Origin: JARBUG01 sp035628915
Lineage (GTDB): Bacteria > Bacillota > Sulfobacillia > Symbiobacteriales > Symbiobacteriaceae
Direction of reading: 5' to 3'
DNA length: 64,000 nucleotides
Assembly: GCA_035628915.1 (NCBI GenBank)
Contig: DASPIW010000016.1
Location: 1-64,000 of the forward strand
Shown here piece after piece: positions 52,613 to 61,177 of this stretch; within the stretch, counting starts at the first letter, position 1; the number at the start of each line of letters is the position of its first letter. A program made the translations under genes and the position numbers. The notes beneath the pieces are model-generated. The model saw nothing but the letters and a program-made list of their open reading frames with translations. It was not told the DNA's origin and made no database searches.

Positions 52613-54121
52613 AAATCTCGACCTCACACCTGACAAATGTTTATCGTCCGGCACAAGAAGCCTCGTTTGAACGCCGAAACGAGCCCGAAAAGGGGTTGGA
52701 GCGACGAAACAAGGGGAGCAACCCCTGTTTTGGGCGTCGACCGACGGCGCCAAGCGGCTAAGCGCTTGACATTCTGCACAATCGCTGTGAGCAGTGCCTG
52801 CGTGTGCACTGCAAGCAATCCCCGCCCCCGGGCTCTACCCAGGCCGTGGCAGCCCTTCGCTTCGGCGAACGTGTGCTCAACCCGAGTCCTCGCACGCTGC
52901 ATGCGGCGGGCAGTTCCCGGGCCCTGGAGTTCGCGGACCGTGTTGCGGGCCATGGCCTCGGCGACCGCTTCATGCCGCTTCCGGAGTTGGTCCATGTTGT
53001 TGGTTTGCCGCTGCCAAGTCGGAATCGGTTCAAGGGTCGTCGTGGCCATCGGGACCATGGGATAGATGCCCCGCCGCAGCACCTCGGCGAGATACCAACC
53101 AGCTGTGTAGCCACCGTCGGCCACGAGGTACCGCCGACCATACACGCTGGGAAGCCACTTCAGGTAGTCGTCAAGCATCGCCAGAGCCGCAAGGCGCTCA
53201 GCGTTTCCGGTCGCTTGGGTAGCCAGAGTCGAGAGAATGACACCGGAGCGCAGATCGACGCTGTTGTGGACGAAGTACCGCAGCTTGGCTTCCTGTGCTT
53301 TTCCCTTGCGCGCCAGACGCGCGTCAGGGTCGGTCTTCGAGCGGTGGGTTGCATTGGAGAACTTCTCGCCATGGAAGTCAGGGTTGCCTGCTTCGCGCTC
53401 GGATGACGCCGGCCGATCAGCCTCTGCAGGCGTAGCACCCCCAGGGCCTCCCTTGTCCGGATCCGTCGGTGGCTCCTTCCGCGCTTCCGCCTCGGCATCG
53501 GCCGCTTGCTTGCGTTTTACCCAGTCGTTGACCGAGATGACGGGAGCCAGGGGGACCAGGCTGTTGGTGGCAGCGTTGGCGGTCACTTGCGTACCGTCCA
53601 CACCGATGGCCTTGCCGGACACGAGACCGGCCTCCACACACTGGGTGACCACCTGTTCCATCACTGAGGCGAATACGCCTGTGATGCTCCAGAGGCGGCG
53701 CAACTTGACGAGTGTGGTGCGATCAGGAATGGGATCGTCGAAGTTGAGGCGGCAGAACCACCGGAACCCTGCGTGCATCGCCACCTCACCCTGCAAGGCA
53801 CGATCCGAGAGATCGAACAGATATTGAAGCAGGAAAAGGCGCAGCACCAGCTCAGGCGGGATGGACTGCCGGCCAAGACCCTCAGAGTACAGCTTCTTCG
53901 TGCGCTCACGAATGAAACTCAGATCGATGGCCCGATCAATGTGGCGCAGAATGTAGTTCTGCGGCACCAGCATTTCGATGTTGATCTCTTGAACCAGCCG
54001 GGATTGGTTGTAACGCTTGCCCTGCATGATTGTGCTGCACCTCTGCTGTGTTTCTCACAATACAGTTTCGACGAAGGTGCAACAGAATCATTTTGGTTCA
54101 AGAGATCTTTTCACCAGACTT
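52602..54121 (-). mobile_element. IS1182-like insertion sequence
   Basis: 1520 bases with one transposase gene. The ends are inverted: AAGTCAGGTGAAAA (52602-52615) against AAGTCTGGTGAAAA (reverse of 54108-54121), 13 of 14 matching, followed inward by TCTC and GATCTC. CTAG flanks both sides. It interrupts the TnpC-like gene and its other end touches the stop codon of an M42 peptidase gene. Confidence 0.85.
52624..54027 (-). CDS. IS1182-family DDE transposase
   Basis: 467 aa. An N-terminal DUF772-type region (PPELVLRLFLLQYLFDLSDRALQGEVAMHAGFRWF) is followed by the RNase-H-like catalytic domain: first Asp in IGVDGTQV, second Asp in LVADGGYT, and Glu in RVEHTFAEAKG. A Pro/Glu/Asp-rich insertion (about 185-235) ends before NPDFHGEKFSNATHRSKTDPDARL, a family hallmark. 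The frame is intact, so the element may be active. The gene fills nearly all of the IS. Confidence 0.93.
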   Translation of the reverse strand: MQGKRYNQSRLVQEINIEMLVPQNYILRHIDRAIDLSFIRERTKKLYSEGLGRQSIPPELVLRLFLLQYLFDLSDRALQGEVAMHAGFRWFCRLNFDDPIPDRTTLVKLRRLWSITGVFASVMEQVVTQCVEAGLVSGKAIGVDGTQVTANAATNSLVPLAPVISVNDWVKRKQAADAEAEARKEPPTDPDKGGPGGATPAEADRPASSEREAGNPDFHGEKFSNATHRSKTDPDARLARKGKAQEAKLRYFVHNSVDLRSGVILSTLATQATGNAERLAALAMLDDYLKWLPSVYGRRYLVADGGYTAGWYLAEVLRRGIYPMVPMATTTLEPIPTWQRQTNNMDQLRKRHEAVAEAMARNTVRELQGPGTARRMQRARTRVEHTFAEAKGCHGLGRARGRGLLAVHTQALLTAIVQNVKRLAAWRRRSTPKTGVAPLVSSLQPLFGLVSAFKRGFLCRTINICQV

Positions 54122-55126
54122 CTAGACGTCGAGGGAAGAAGCCAGCAGCTTCAGCAACAGGTCAGCGGTAGCATGCATGTCGGGCAGGCTGACCATTTCG
54201 GCAGCAGTGCCCCGGTAGCGGGCGGGAATATCAAGGACGGCCGTAGGAATTCCCTGTCCCGAGACACTCACCACCTGGGCATCATTATTGCCGGTGGCGA
54301 TCTCCGTTTGCAAGGGAATTGCGTGGTCGGCCGCCACCCGCCGGACCAGATCGATCATGCCGATGTGGCCCATGTAGCTGCCGTCCCTCAGTTTGACGGC
54401 CGGACCCTTGCCAAGGCTGACTTCGACCCGGGGCGCCTTTGGTACGTCGCCGGCGGCGGCTGCATCCACGACGAAGGCCAGGTCCGGATCAACGCCAAAG
54501 GCGGCTGTACCGCCGCCCCGGGGGCCGGTTTCGCCTTGGCAGGTGAACACAAAGCACACATCGTGGTCGCCGGGTTGCAGGTGCCGGGCGACTTCCAGGA
54601 GGACGGCGCACCCTGCACGGTTATCCAAGCTGGGTCCGCTGATGAAGTCACCCATCTGCTGCAGGTCGCCGACCAGCGTACACATGTCGCCGAGGCGGAC
54701 GTTTTCCAGCGCCTCCTCCCGGCTCGTTGCACCGATGTCGCACCAGAGCTTCTTAAAGGCGATCTCCTTGGATTCTTCGACGGGCTCATGCTGCAGAATG
54801 CCCACCACGCCGCTGCTCCAGACCACCCGCTGACCGATGGCGTTCCACGCCTTCAGGCCGCCGACGGGCTCCAGGTGGATCAGCCCCTTGTCGCTGATGT
54901 TCATGGCAATCGCACCGATGGTATCCATGTGTGCAGAGACCATGACGCGCTTGCCGGCGCCGGAGCCACGCCGGGCGGCCACAAGGTTGCCGAAGCGGTC
55001 CACCCTGACCTCATCGGCCAGTGGCTCAATGGCATCCGACAGGTGCCGCAGGATGCTCTGCTCGCGGCCGGAAGGCCCCCATACAGCCGCCAGACGATGC
55101 AACTGCTCAAGCATAGAGGTCATCAC
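54122..55126 (-). CDS. M42-family peptidase paralogue lacking catalytic residues
   Basis: 334 aa. The fold and first metal ligands of M42 (TET) aminopeptidases are present (AHMDTIG, SLDNRAGC). However, the general base is lost: relatives have QEEVGLRG and this has QGETGPRG, so the first Glu is Gly. The final metal ligand is also lost: RYIHT-type becomes RYRGT, His to Gly. It should be catalytically dead or greatly changed. The start overlaps the stop of the next M42 gene by 4 bases. Its two neighbours are intact paralogues, so a structural or regulatory subunit of a mixed TET particle is a reasonable guess. The stop codon touches the IS edge. Confidence 0.85.
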   Translation of the reverse strand: MMTSMLEQLHRLAAVWGPSGREQSILRHLSDAIEPLADEVRVDRFGNLVAARRGSGAGKRVMVSAHMDTIGAIAMNISDKGLIHLEPVGGLKAWNAIGQRVVWSSGVVGILQHEPVEESKEIAFKKLWCDIGATSREEALENVRLGDMCTLVGDLQQMGDFISGPSLDNRAGCAVLLEVARHLQPGDHDVCFVFTCQGETGPRGGGTAAFGVDPDLAFVVDAAAAGDVPKAPRVEVSLGKGPAVKLRDGSYMGHIGMIDLVRRVAADHAIPLQTEIATGNNDAQVVSVSGQGIPTAVLDIPARYRGTAAEMVSLPDMHATADLLLKLLASSLDV

Positions 55127-56151
55127 GGCCGGAAATCCCCTTTCTCGACACTTTGTAGGAAGTGATGCACCAAGTTGACGGAGCCGTTCAGGTCATCAAG
55201 GTGAAGCAGCGCAGCGTTCGTGTGGATGTAGCGGCAAGGCGTGCTGACGGTGCAGACCGGTACGCCGTTGCGCACCAGGGCAATGCCCCCTGCGTCGGTG
55301 CCGCCTCCGACAATCCGCCGGTTCTGGTACTTGATACCGTTCTCCTGGGCCACCCGAACCAGTTGTTCCCAGACCCGCAGGTTAGGAATTCCCGAGTTGT
55401 CCATCAGGGAGATGGCCGGTCCTTCGCCCATGTTCGTGATGGTGTCAAAGGGCTCGACACCGGCAACGTTTGCCGAGCCGGTGCCCTCCAGCGCGATCGC
55501 CACATCCGGGTTGAGGTTGTACGCGGCGATGCGGGCGCCCCGCAGGCCCACCTCTTCCTGCGACACGAAGGCGCCGTACATGGTCAGCCCCGGATAGCTG
55601 AACCGCATGAGGATCTCTGCGAGGACCGCACAGCCCGCCCGGTCGTCAAACGCTTTGCCCTTGACAACTTTGTCGCTGAAGTGCTCGAAGGTCGTGGCGA
55701 AGTAGACGGGTTCGCCGGGCTCGATGCCCAGCTCTTCTACCTCCTTGCGGCTTCGGCAGCCGAGGTCGGCGTACATCTGGTCGAACGAAATCACCTTCCC
55801 CCGCTCCTCGCCGGAGCAGAGGTGCCAGGCCTTGGCGCCCAGGACGGCGGGAATCCGCTTCTGGGTTACCCAGACCTGCCGGCCGGGCAGCACCCGGTCA
55901 TCGAGGCCGCCCATCTTCTTCAGCTTCAGGTAGCCGTCATCCGTTATCGATCCCACGCAGAAACCGACTTCATCCGTATGGGCATCGAGCATGACCTTCA
56001 CGGGGCCGCTGCCCTTGCGCATGATCAGGTTGCCGATGGCATCGGTCCACATCTCGTCAACGTACGGCGCCAGCTCCTGTCGGAGCAGGTCGCGCACTTC
56101 ATCCTCGCGGCCGGAGATGCCGCAGGCGTTGCTGAGCCGTTCTAGTAGCAT
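55123..56151 (-). CDS. M42-family aminopeptidase (intact paralogue 2)
   Basis: 342 aa. Complete metalloaminopeptidase signature: DAHTDEVGF, AFDDRAGCAVL, SQEEVGLRGA with base and ligand Glu, ALEGT, and PCRYIHTNA. Members assemble into hollow dodecamers that trim peptides released by other proteases. It overlaps both neighbours (10 bases upstream, 4 downstream), so the three genes are one transcription unit. Confidence 0.92.
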   Translation of the reverse strand: MLLERLSNACGISGREDEVRDLLRQELAPYVDEMWTDAIGNLIMRKGSGPVKVMLDAHTDEVGFCVGSITDDGYLKLKKMGGLDDRVLPGRQVWVTQKRIPAVLGAKAWHLCSGEERGKVISFDQMYADLGCRSRKEVEELGIEPGEPVYFATTFEHFSDKVVKGKAFDDRAGCAVLAEILMRFSYPGLTMYGAFVSQEEVGLRGARIAAYNLNPDVAIALEGTGSANVAGVEPFDTITNMGEGPAISLMDNSGIPNLRVWEQLVRVAQENGIKYQNRRIVGGGTDAGGIALVRNGVPVCTVSTPCRYIHTNAALLHLDDLNGSVNLVHHFLQSVEKGDFRP

Positions 56152-57266
56152 GTCAGATCCTCCACAAGGGCGGCATCGGCTCTGGCAACTACGTTGGCCA
56201 GCAGCCGGCCTGCCGCCTTGATGTCGGCCATGTCGACCGTCTCGACCGGCGTGTGCATGTAGCGCAGGGGAATGGAGAGGACGCCCGTAGCGACGCCGCC
56301 CCGGACGGTCTGGATGCCCCAGGCATCGGTGCCGGAATTGCCGGGCAGCACTTCCAGGCTGTACTTGATGCCCAGGTCGCCGGCGACCGTGCGCATCAGC
56401 CTCGCCAGCTTCGGCGAGCAGTTGGGGCCCACGCCGATGGTCGGGCCCTCGCCCAGGGGGAAGGAGTCCGTTTCGCTGTGAGGGTGCTTGGCAAAGGTCA
56501 CGTCTACTGCGATGCCGATATCCGGCTTGATGGCAAAGGTGGTGGTGACGGCGCCGGGTAGCCCGCCGAACTCTTCACCCACCGTGCCCACGGCGTAGAA
56601 GTCGGCGGTATGGCGAACGTGCTGCAGTTCCTCCAGGGCCACCCGCAGCGCGGCGACGCTGGCCCGGTTGTCCATGTACCGGCTGGAGTACCGGCCGTTC
56701 CTGAGCTCCCGGAATTCGAACCGGGGCAGGACCGGGTCCCCCAACGCGACCAGCTCCCGAACCTCGGCTTCAGTCAGGCCTGTGTCTATGTACAGATCCT
56801 CTATGGGCATCTGCTTGCTGCGCTCTTCCATAGTAGTGACATGGGGGGGTTTGGAGCCCACCAAGCCGGGCACAAGCCGCCTGCCCTGCACTTCAACTTC
56901 CTGAGCCATCAGCAGCCGCCGGTCCACGCCGCCCACGGTCGTGAAACGCAGGAAGCCGCCGGGCTCAATCGCCGTGACCATCCCGCCGATCGAGTCGATA
57001 TGGGCAGCCGCCATGACCCGCGGCGGACCGCTGCGGCGCGCCCCGGGGCGCCCGGGGGAACTCTCGGGCCCCGGATAGGGGAGGGACCGCAGCTCGGAGG
57101 CGGAGCCTTCGCCACGTTTCAGGCCGATGTAGCTGCCCAGCCGGTCCAGCTTCGCCTCGTCCACCAGGGGCGCCCAGTCCTTGAGCAGCAAGTCGGCCAC
57201 TGCACGCTCCCGCCCCGTGATGCTGCTGGCCCTGACCAGGTCTGCCAGGTGTGTTGCCAGATCCAC
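56142..57266 (-). CDS. M42-family aminopeptidase (intact paralogue 3)
   Basis: 374 aa from a GTG at 57266 (GAGGGAG upstream). Catalytic set intact: AAHIDSIGG, YMDNRASVAAL, GTVGEEFGG, AVDVTFAKH and LRYMHTPVE. It carries a ~28-residue Pro/Gly/Ser/Arg insertion (about 54-82) between the N-terminal lobe and the first metal motif. The two downstream paralogues lack this insertion. It is the first gene of the three-gene operon. Confidence 0.92.
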   Translation of the reverse strand: MDLATHLADLVRASSITGRERAVADLLLKDWAPLVDEAKLDRLGSYIGLKRGEGSASELRSLPYPGPESSPGRPGARRSGPPRVMAAAHIDSIGGMVTAIEPGGFLRFTTVGGVDRRLLMAQEVEVQGRRLVPGLVGSKPPHVTTMEERSKQMPIEDLYIDTGLTEAEVRELVALGDPVLPRFEFRELRNGRYSSRYMDNRASVAALRVALEELQHVRHTADFYAVGTVGEEFGGLPGAVTTTFAIKPDIGIAVDVTFAKHPHSETDSFPLGEGPTIGVGPNCSPKLARLMRTVAGDLGIKYSLEVLPGNSGTDAWGIQTVRGGVATGVLSIPLRYMHTPVETVDMADIKAAGRLLANVVARADAALVEDLTCY

Positions 57267-57296
57267 GTTCAGCTTCGCTCCCTCTTTCGCAAGATA

Positions 57297-57319
57297 AGGC
57301 AGCCGTTCGTCTGCTGCCT
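57297..57319 (-). promoter_or_regulatory. hairpin in the leader of the M42 operon
   Basis: AGGCAGC (57297-57303) and GCTGCCT (57313-57319) form a 7-bp stem about 30 bases upstream of the GTG start. It may be an attenuator or an mRNA-stabilising 5' hairpin. Confidence 0.35.
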
Positions 57320-57417
57320 GACTGTGCTAAGTTAAGTCTATTCGTGCTTTGTTGCAGCCACTCCTTGTCAGGATCATTGTTTCCCGCCCCTTCGCTTCGC
57401 CCGGAGGAAAAAACTGC

Positions 57418-57446
57418 TTGTTCGGCTCGTGTTCGTGTGGTAAAAT
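57418..57446 (+). promoter_or_regulatory. promoter of the HRDC protein gene
   Basis: TTGTTC (57418-57423), exactly 17 bases, and TAAAAT (57441-57446). Confidence 0.7.
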
Positions 57447-57481
57447 CTGGTTGTACAGGGAAATACGAACAGGAGGTCTTG

Positions 57482-57886
57482 ATGATGGAGACTGTGTACA
57501 ACCGGCTGAAAAGCTGGCGCCTTCATGTGGCCCGGGAGTTGAACGTCCCTTCCTACTTCATCCTGAGCAACGCCCACCTGGCGAACGTGGCGCTGGTTTG
57601 CCCCCGCTCACTGGATGAACTGGCCGCCTGCCCGGGGTTGGGGCCGAAAAAGCTGGCACAGTTCGGAGAGACCCTGCTGGCCGAAGTGGCCGCCTGCGTG
57701 GCGGACGGTCTGGAGCCGGGCGTCACGCCCCCGCCGGTGCCCGAGCAGCAGTCGGCGCCCGACGCGGCGGAAATCATGGCGGCTCTGCGGCAAGAACTGG
57801 CCCGCCAGGTCGCCCGCCGCCTCAAGGGGCACTATTCGGCTGCCCAGGTTGAGGCGGTGCTGTCGCAGCTCTTTATCACAGCCTGA
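57482..57886 (+). CDS. stand-alone HRDC-domain protein
   Basis: 134 aa; AGGAGG upstream of tandem ATG codons at 57482 and 57485. Residues ~1-75 form an HRDC (helicase and RNase D C-terminal) domain: LKSWRLHVARELNVPSYFILSN, then LDELAACPGLGPKKLAQFGE with the helix-hairpin-helix-like nucleic-acid-binding tip. A Pro-rich linker (PPPVPEQQ) leads to a short helical tail. No helicase or nuclease domain is attached, so it probably acts as a nucleic-acid-binding adaptor, or is a detached RecQ/RNase D-like C-terminus. Divergent from the M42 operon, with its own promoter. Confidence 0.85.
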   Translation: MMETVYNRLKSWRLHVARELNVPSYFILSNAHLANVALVCPRSLDELAACPGLGPKKLAQFGETLLAEVAACVADGLEPGVTPPPVPEQQSAPDAAEIMAALRQELARQVARRLKGHYSAAQVEAVLSQLFITA

Positions 57887-57974
57887 CGCGAGCGCCGGGG
57901 GAACAAAAGAGGGCCGGACCAGTCCATGGATGGACTCAGTCCGGCCCCGGCGTTGCATCGCTTTCCAGAGTGAT

Positions 57975-58895
57975 CTACCACTGAACCTTGTGCTGCTCCC
58001 AATACTTCAGAAGGTAATAGGGGTTGACGGCGGTGCCATCCGGGCGGTAGACGCCAAAGTGAAGGTGACTGACAAACTTGCCTTCCGTCCGTTCGGGGCC
58101 CTCACCGGTGTTGCCGGTGTAGCCGATCACCTGTCCCGCCCTGACGCGGGCACCCAAATACATGCCCACGGCGTAACGGTCCATATGGGCATAGTAGAAG
58201 CGCCAACCGGGGAAGTCATCCAACTGAACGGTCAGGCGGTAGCCGCCGAGCGTGTTCCAACCGTAACGAACGACCGTGCCCGAAGCCACCGCAACGATCG
58301 GCGTGCCCTTGGGCGCCAGGATATCAATGCCCTCGTGCTTGAAGTTGCGCCCCTGATAGGACCGCCCGTCGCCCCACGTGTTGTAGAATTTCTCGTACTT
58401 AGCACTCTTGGTATACGGGAAGAAGTAACTCGAGTCCATCAGGCCACCGCTCTCCTGGCCCGTCTGCCCAGACCCGGTAGTCACGTAGAGCGTTGAGCCG
58501 TCAAAAGTGACCTTGCCCCCCAGCCGGGAGGCCAGCCACCAGGCGGGGCCCATGGTCTTTCCGTTCACGTAATAAGGTGCAACCGGAGCAAAGAGCTTCT
58601 GTCCGTCCTGAAAGGCCAGCTTGGAGCCCACCCACATGGCCAGCTGCGAGTCGTTGTGCTCGATCAGAATCTGTTGCCGGGCGCCGTACCAGGTCACTAG
58701 TCCGTCCATGGCCTCCGCCAGGCTGCGAATGGCGACCATGAGCTGGCCGTTCTTCATTTCGGCCTGGGCGCCGTCCACCGGTCTGCCGTCGACAACCACC
58801 CGATACCCGGCAGCCGAACTCTGCCGCGGAACCATTGCGATCATGATGGAAAGGACCATCAGCGATAAGAAGACTCTTGACATGAAGCGCTGCAT
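57975..58895 (-). CDS. exported M23 (LytM-type) peptidase with stalk domain
   Basis: 306 aa from the ATG at 58895 (GGGGGAA upstream). Signal peptide (about 1-29, ending SSAAG). A copper-amine-oxidase-N-like stalk domain follows (YRVVVDGRPVDGAQAEMKNGQ ... YVTTG, about 30-155), then an M23 catalytic domain with metal-binding HEGIDI (first His), YYAHMD and HLHFGVY (second pair). It is a zinc endopeptidase of peptidoglycan cross-bridges, located outside the membrane. All key residues are present. Confidence 0.92.
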   Translation of the reverse strand: MQRFMSRVFLSLMVLSIMIAMVPRQSSAAGYRVVVDGRPVDGAQAEMKNGQLMVAIRSLAEAMDGLVTWYGARQQILIEHNDSQLAMWVGSKLAFQDGQKLFAPVAPYYVNGKTMGPAWWLASRLGGKVTFDGSTLYVTTGSGQTGQESGGLMDSSYFFPYTKSAKYEKFYNTWGDGRSYQGRNFKHEGIDILAPKGTPIVAVASGTVVRYGWNTLGGYRLTVQLDDFPGWRFYYAHMDRYAVGMYLGARVRAGQVIGYTGNTGEGPERTEGKFVSHLHFGVYRPDGTAVNPYYLLKYWEQHKVQW

Positions 58896-58984
58896 CGTTT
58901 TCTTTCCCCCGTAAGCATTTTTATTTTGTTTGCGGTGGGCCCCGAGCAGGTGAAGATCGCCCCTTTCCATATGAACCCGTTTTT

Positions 58985-59014
58985 GAGATTCTATTTCAAC
59001 GAAGACAGAATCTC
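58985..59014. repeat. inverted repeat upstream of the M23 gene
   Basis: GAGATTCT (58985-58992) and AGAATCTC (59007-59014), perfect 8-bp arms, 14-base spacer, about 90 bases upstream of the peptidase start. Possible operator or leader hairpin. Confidence 0.4.
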
Positions 59015-59091
59015 TTGGTGCGTGAAATTCGGGCCTGCTTCGGGACAATCCTGCCACATGCAGAAATTGGGATTCTCCATAAAATGGAACA

Positions 59092-59109
59092 GGCGCCCTG
59101 ACGGGCGCC
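59092..59109 (-). terminator. terminator after the lipoprotein gene
   Basis: GGCGCCC (59092-59098), TGAC loop, GGGCGCC (59103-59109). It is 7 bases past the stop on the minus strand and followed there by TGTTCCATTTT. Confidence 0.7.
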
Positions 59110-59116
59110 CATGTGA

Positions 59117-59575
59117 TCACTGTTCAGCGAGTGGAATCCCCGGCAGCTCGAGCGGAACTTCGCTCCGGACCGAAAGCCGGGCCTTATAGGTCAGGCCGGC
59201 GCCCCCCTGCAACACCAGCAAGGCGTAGGGAAAGGCTCCGGTCTCACCGGGGAAGGGTTCAACCATGGCAACAATCTGGACTTCGTCCGTTCCCTTGACC
59301 GGAGACTTCACAGCCAGCACCTTTACACCAAGTTCCGGCTCCTCTGCCCGCCCCGCACGCAGCAGGAGGTAGGTCTGCCCGTCCGCCGAGTAGACCGTCA
59401 AGCCCGGTACTGCCTTCTGCCGCTCAAAATGGCGCTGCAGTACCGCCGGCGCTTCATCCAACATCAGCATTTCGTAGTCGCCGGTAAACGTCCCGGCCTG
59501 CCCCGAACCCTTGCACCCTGTCACCAGCAGCGACAGAAGGATTCCTAAGGCCACGGCTTTTGCCACCACGCGCAT
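59117..59575 (-). CDS. hypothetical lipoprotein
   Basis: 152 aa from the ATG at 59575 (GGAGG 7 bases upstream). Lipobox LLVTGC with Cys about residue 21, then a Gly/Ser spacer and a ~120-residue domain of beta character (GLTVYSADGQTYLLLRAGR, VQIVAMVEPFPG). Anchored outside the membrane. Family not recognised. Same strand as the receiver/GGDEF-like gene upstream, but with about 90 bases between them. Confidence 0.75.
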   Translation of the reverse strand: MRVVAKAVALGILLSLLVTGCKGSGQAGTFTGDYEMLMLDEAPAVLQRHFERQKAVPGLTVYSADGQTYLLLRAGRAEEPELGVKVLAVKSPVKGTDEVQIVAMVEPFPGETGAFPYALLVLQGGAGLTYKARLSVRSEVPLELPGIPLAEQ

Positions 59576-59663
59576 GCCGGCACCTCCTCCCTCTTCTACC
59601 AAGGGGGACGTGCCTTCGCACGTAAAGGGTTTCTCACCGAGAGACTTTCGGCTAACGGCTAAA

Positions 59664-60473
59664 TCAGATCGCTCCGGCGCGCCTGGCGGCCCGTTCCACG
59701 GCAATGCGCAGGAGCGCCTCCGCATCGGCGGCTTCTGAAGGGAAGGTCGCGGCCCCGGTGGCAACGGACAACTGAATGGCGGGCCGGTCCGGTCGCTCTT
59801 CGGCCAGCGATCGGACTACCTGCCAAATGCGATCCTCCACGGCCCAGGCGCCCATGGAATCCGTATCAGGCAGGAGAATGGCTACCTGATTCTCGCCCAG
59901 CCGGGCGAGGACATCCGACTCACGCAAAATCGGCGCGAGCCCGGTCATGAGTGCCGGGACGGCGCGACCGCCGAGAGGGTCAAACACGCGGCAAACGGCG
60001 ATTGAAAAAGCAGAGCCGCTCCGTTCCGATCGCTTCAGCTCACGACGGACGTAATCCGTGATCTGCCAGGTCAGGTGATCGCCCTCTCCCTGGTGTACAA
60101 GCCCCAATTCCACCAGTGTTGCCGTGACGCGCCTGAGCAGGAGATCCGCCCCGAACGGCTTGGTGATGACCGTTGAGACACCGTTGCTGATCAGTTCGAT
60201 CACTCTCTCACGCGGTGGCTGGACCGTGACCATCAACACCGGCAGGTCATTGCCCTGGCGGCGGAGCCAGGTCACAAGCTCCATGCCGGTCCCTTCCGGA
60301 AAGGAGAGTTCGGTCACTACCAGTGCGACGCTGCTCCGAGGCATGCGGGTCAACTCCCGAATCGCCTCGTCGGGCGAAGCAGCCTCAATTACGCTGTGGC
60401 CGGCCGCCTCCAGAATATTGCTCATGCGTTTCCGATCCACCGGTGTCGGGTCGACTACCAGAATCTTACTCAT
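59664..60473 (-). CDS. receiver-like / degenerate-GGDEF regulator
   Basis: 269 aa from the ATG at 60473 (GGGGGCG upstream). An N-terminal receiver fold begins KILVVDPTPVDRKRM. The usual phosphoacceptor Asp is Glu (VTELSFPEG), which could mimic the phosphorylated state, and the Lys in ITKPFG is kept. A linker of ~35 residues leads to a GGDEF-sized domain in which the signature is LGENQV in place of GGDEF/GGEEF. No cyclase activity is expected. It probably acts as a constitutive c-di-GMP or protein-binding output. Confidence 0.85.
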   Translation of the reverse strand: MSKILVVDPTPVDRKRMSNILEAAGHSVIEAASPDEAIRELTRMPRSSVALVVTELSFPEGTGMELVTWLRRQGNDLPVLMVTVQPPRERVIELISNGVSTVITKPFGADLLLRRVTATLVELGLVHQGEGDHLTWQITDYVRRELKRSERSGSAFSIAVCRVFDPLGGRAVPALMTGLAPILRESDVLARLGENQVAILLPDTDSMGAWAVEDRIWQVVRSLAEERPDRPAIQLSVATGAATFPSEAADAEALLRIAVERAARRAGAI

Positions 60474-60653
60474 CCCGAATCGCCCCCTGCGCCGAGAGAT
60501 CATGCTGCATCGAATATTCTCCGAGTTTCATTTCTTACCCTGCAACCACCTGGCAACCTGTGCAAAAACGCAAGCTGACCGCTCGCCCGGAGCCCCAGGC
60601 CCCGAAACAAGCGGTCACTTCAGATCAAGTTGGACGTGTAACGGCGAGCGTCT

Positions 60654-60899
60654 TCAAGCGCCCAGCTGCTCCGTCCGGCTCCGGGCGAAGGTCGATTTCA
60701 GCAGCCGCTCCGTGCGCCCGCTGGCGCCCCGAATCACGTCGGAGTCGGAGACACGCATCAGGCGGAGGACACCGCTGATGATACCGGGAGCGTCGAAAAT
60801 GTTCTCTTGTTCCAGACTCCTGAGTGCCTGGAGGACGAATCGGGCCACGTCGGGCGACAATTGCTGGGCGAGCTCATACTTTTTCAGGTACCAGTTCAT
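60654..60899 (-). CDS. small hypothetical protein, 81 aa
   Basis: ATG at 60899 with AAGGAG 9 bases upstream. Helical, soluble: WYLKKYELAQQLSPDVARFVLQALRSLEQENIFDAPGI then a basic tail with several Arg and Ser. No recognised family. It lies 180 bases upstream of the receiver-like gene on the same strand and could share a transcript. Confidence 0.7.
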   Translation of the reverse strand: MNWYLKKYELAQQLSPDVARFVLQALRSLEQENIFDAPGIISGVLRLMRVSDSDVIRGASGRTERLLKSTFARSRTEQLGA

Positions 60900-61132
60900 G
60901 CGGCTCACTCCTTCCTTCTGAGTGTCGGCGTCCCGTAGGACTCCCCTGATACAAATGACGGAATCACACCCACGATTGTTCCATATCATCGCCGGGTTTG
61001 GCGAAATATTTCTCCTGCCTTCACCGGTGATTTTCGCTAGCGGCAGATCGACCTTCTTGTTTATATGATGCGCAAATCGCCGCCGGATTCTGTCCGTTCT
61101 CGTTCAAACTTATCACCCGATTTAATCGCAGC

Positions 61133-61169
61133 AAAAAGCAGGCGCCCCGGGCTGACAACCCCAGGGCGC
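61133..61169 (-). terminator. Rho-independent terminator of selB
   Basis: GCGCCCCGGG (61142-61151) pairs with CCCAGGGCGC (61160-61169), followed on the minus strand by CTGC and five T residues (61137-61133). It begins 9 bases past the selB stop. Confidence 0.85.
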
Positions 61170-61177
61170 AGGCGATG

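Noticed and set aside
54017..55165. 382-aa open frame opposite the first M42 gene
   Set aside because: It crosses the IS end and is antisense to a recognisable M42 protein; no ribosome site.
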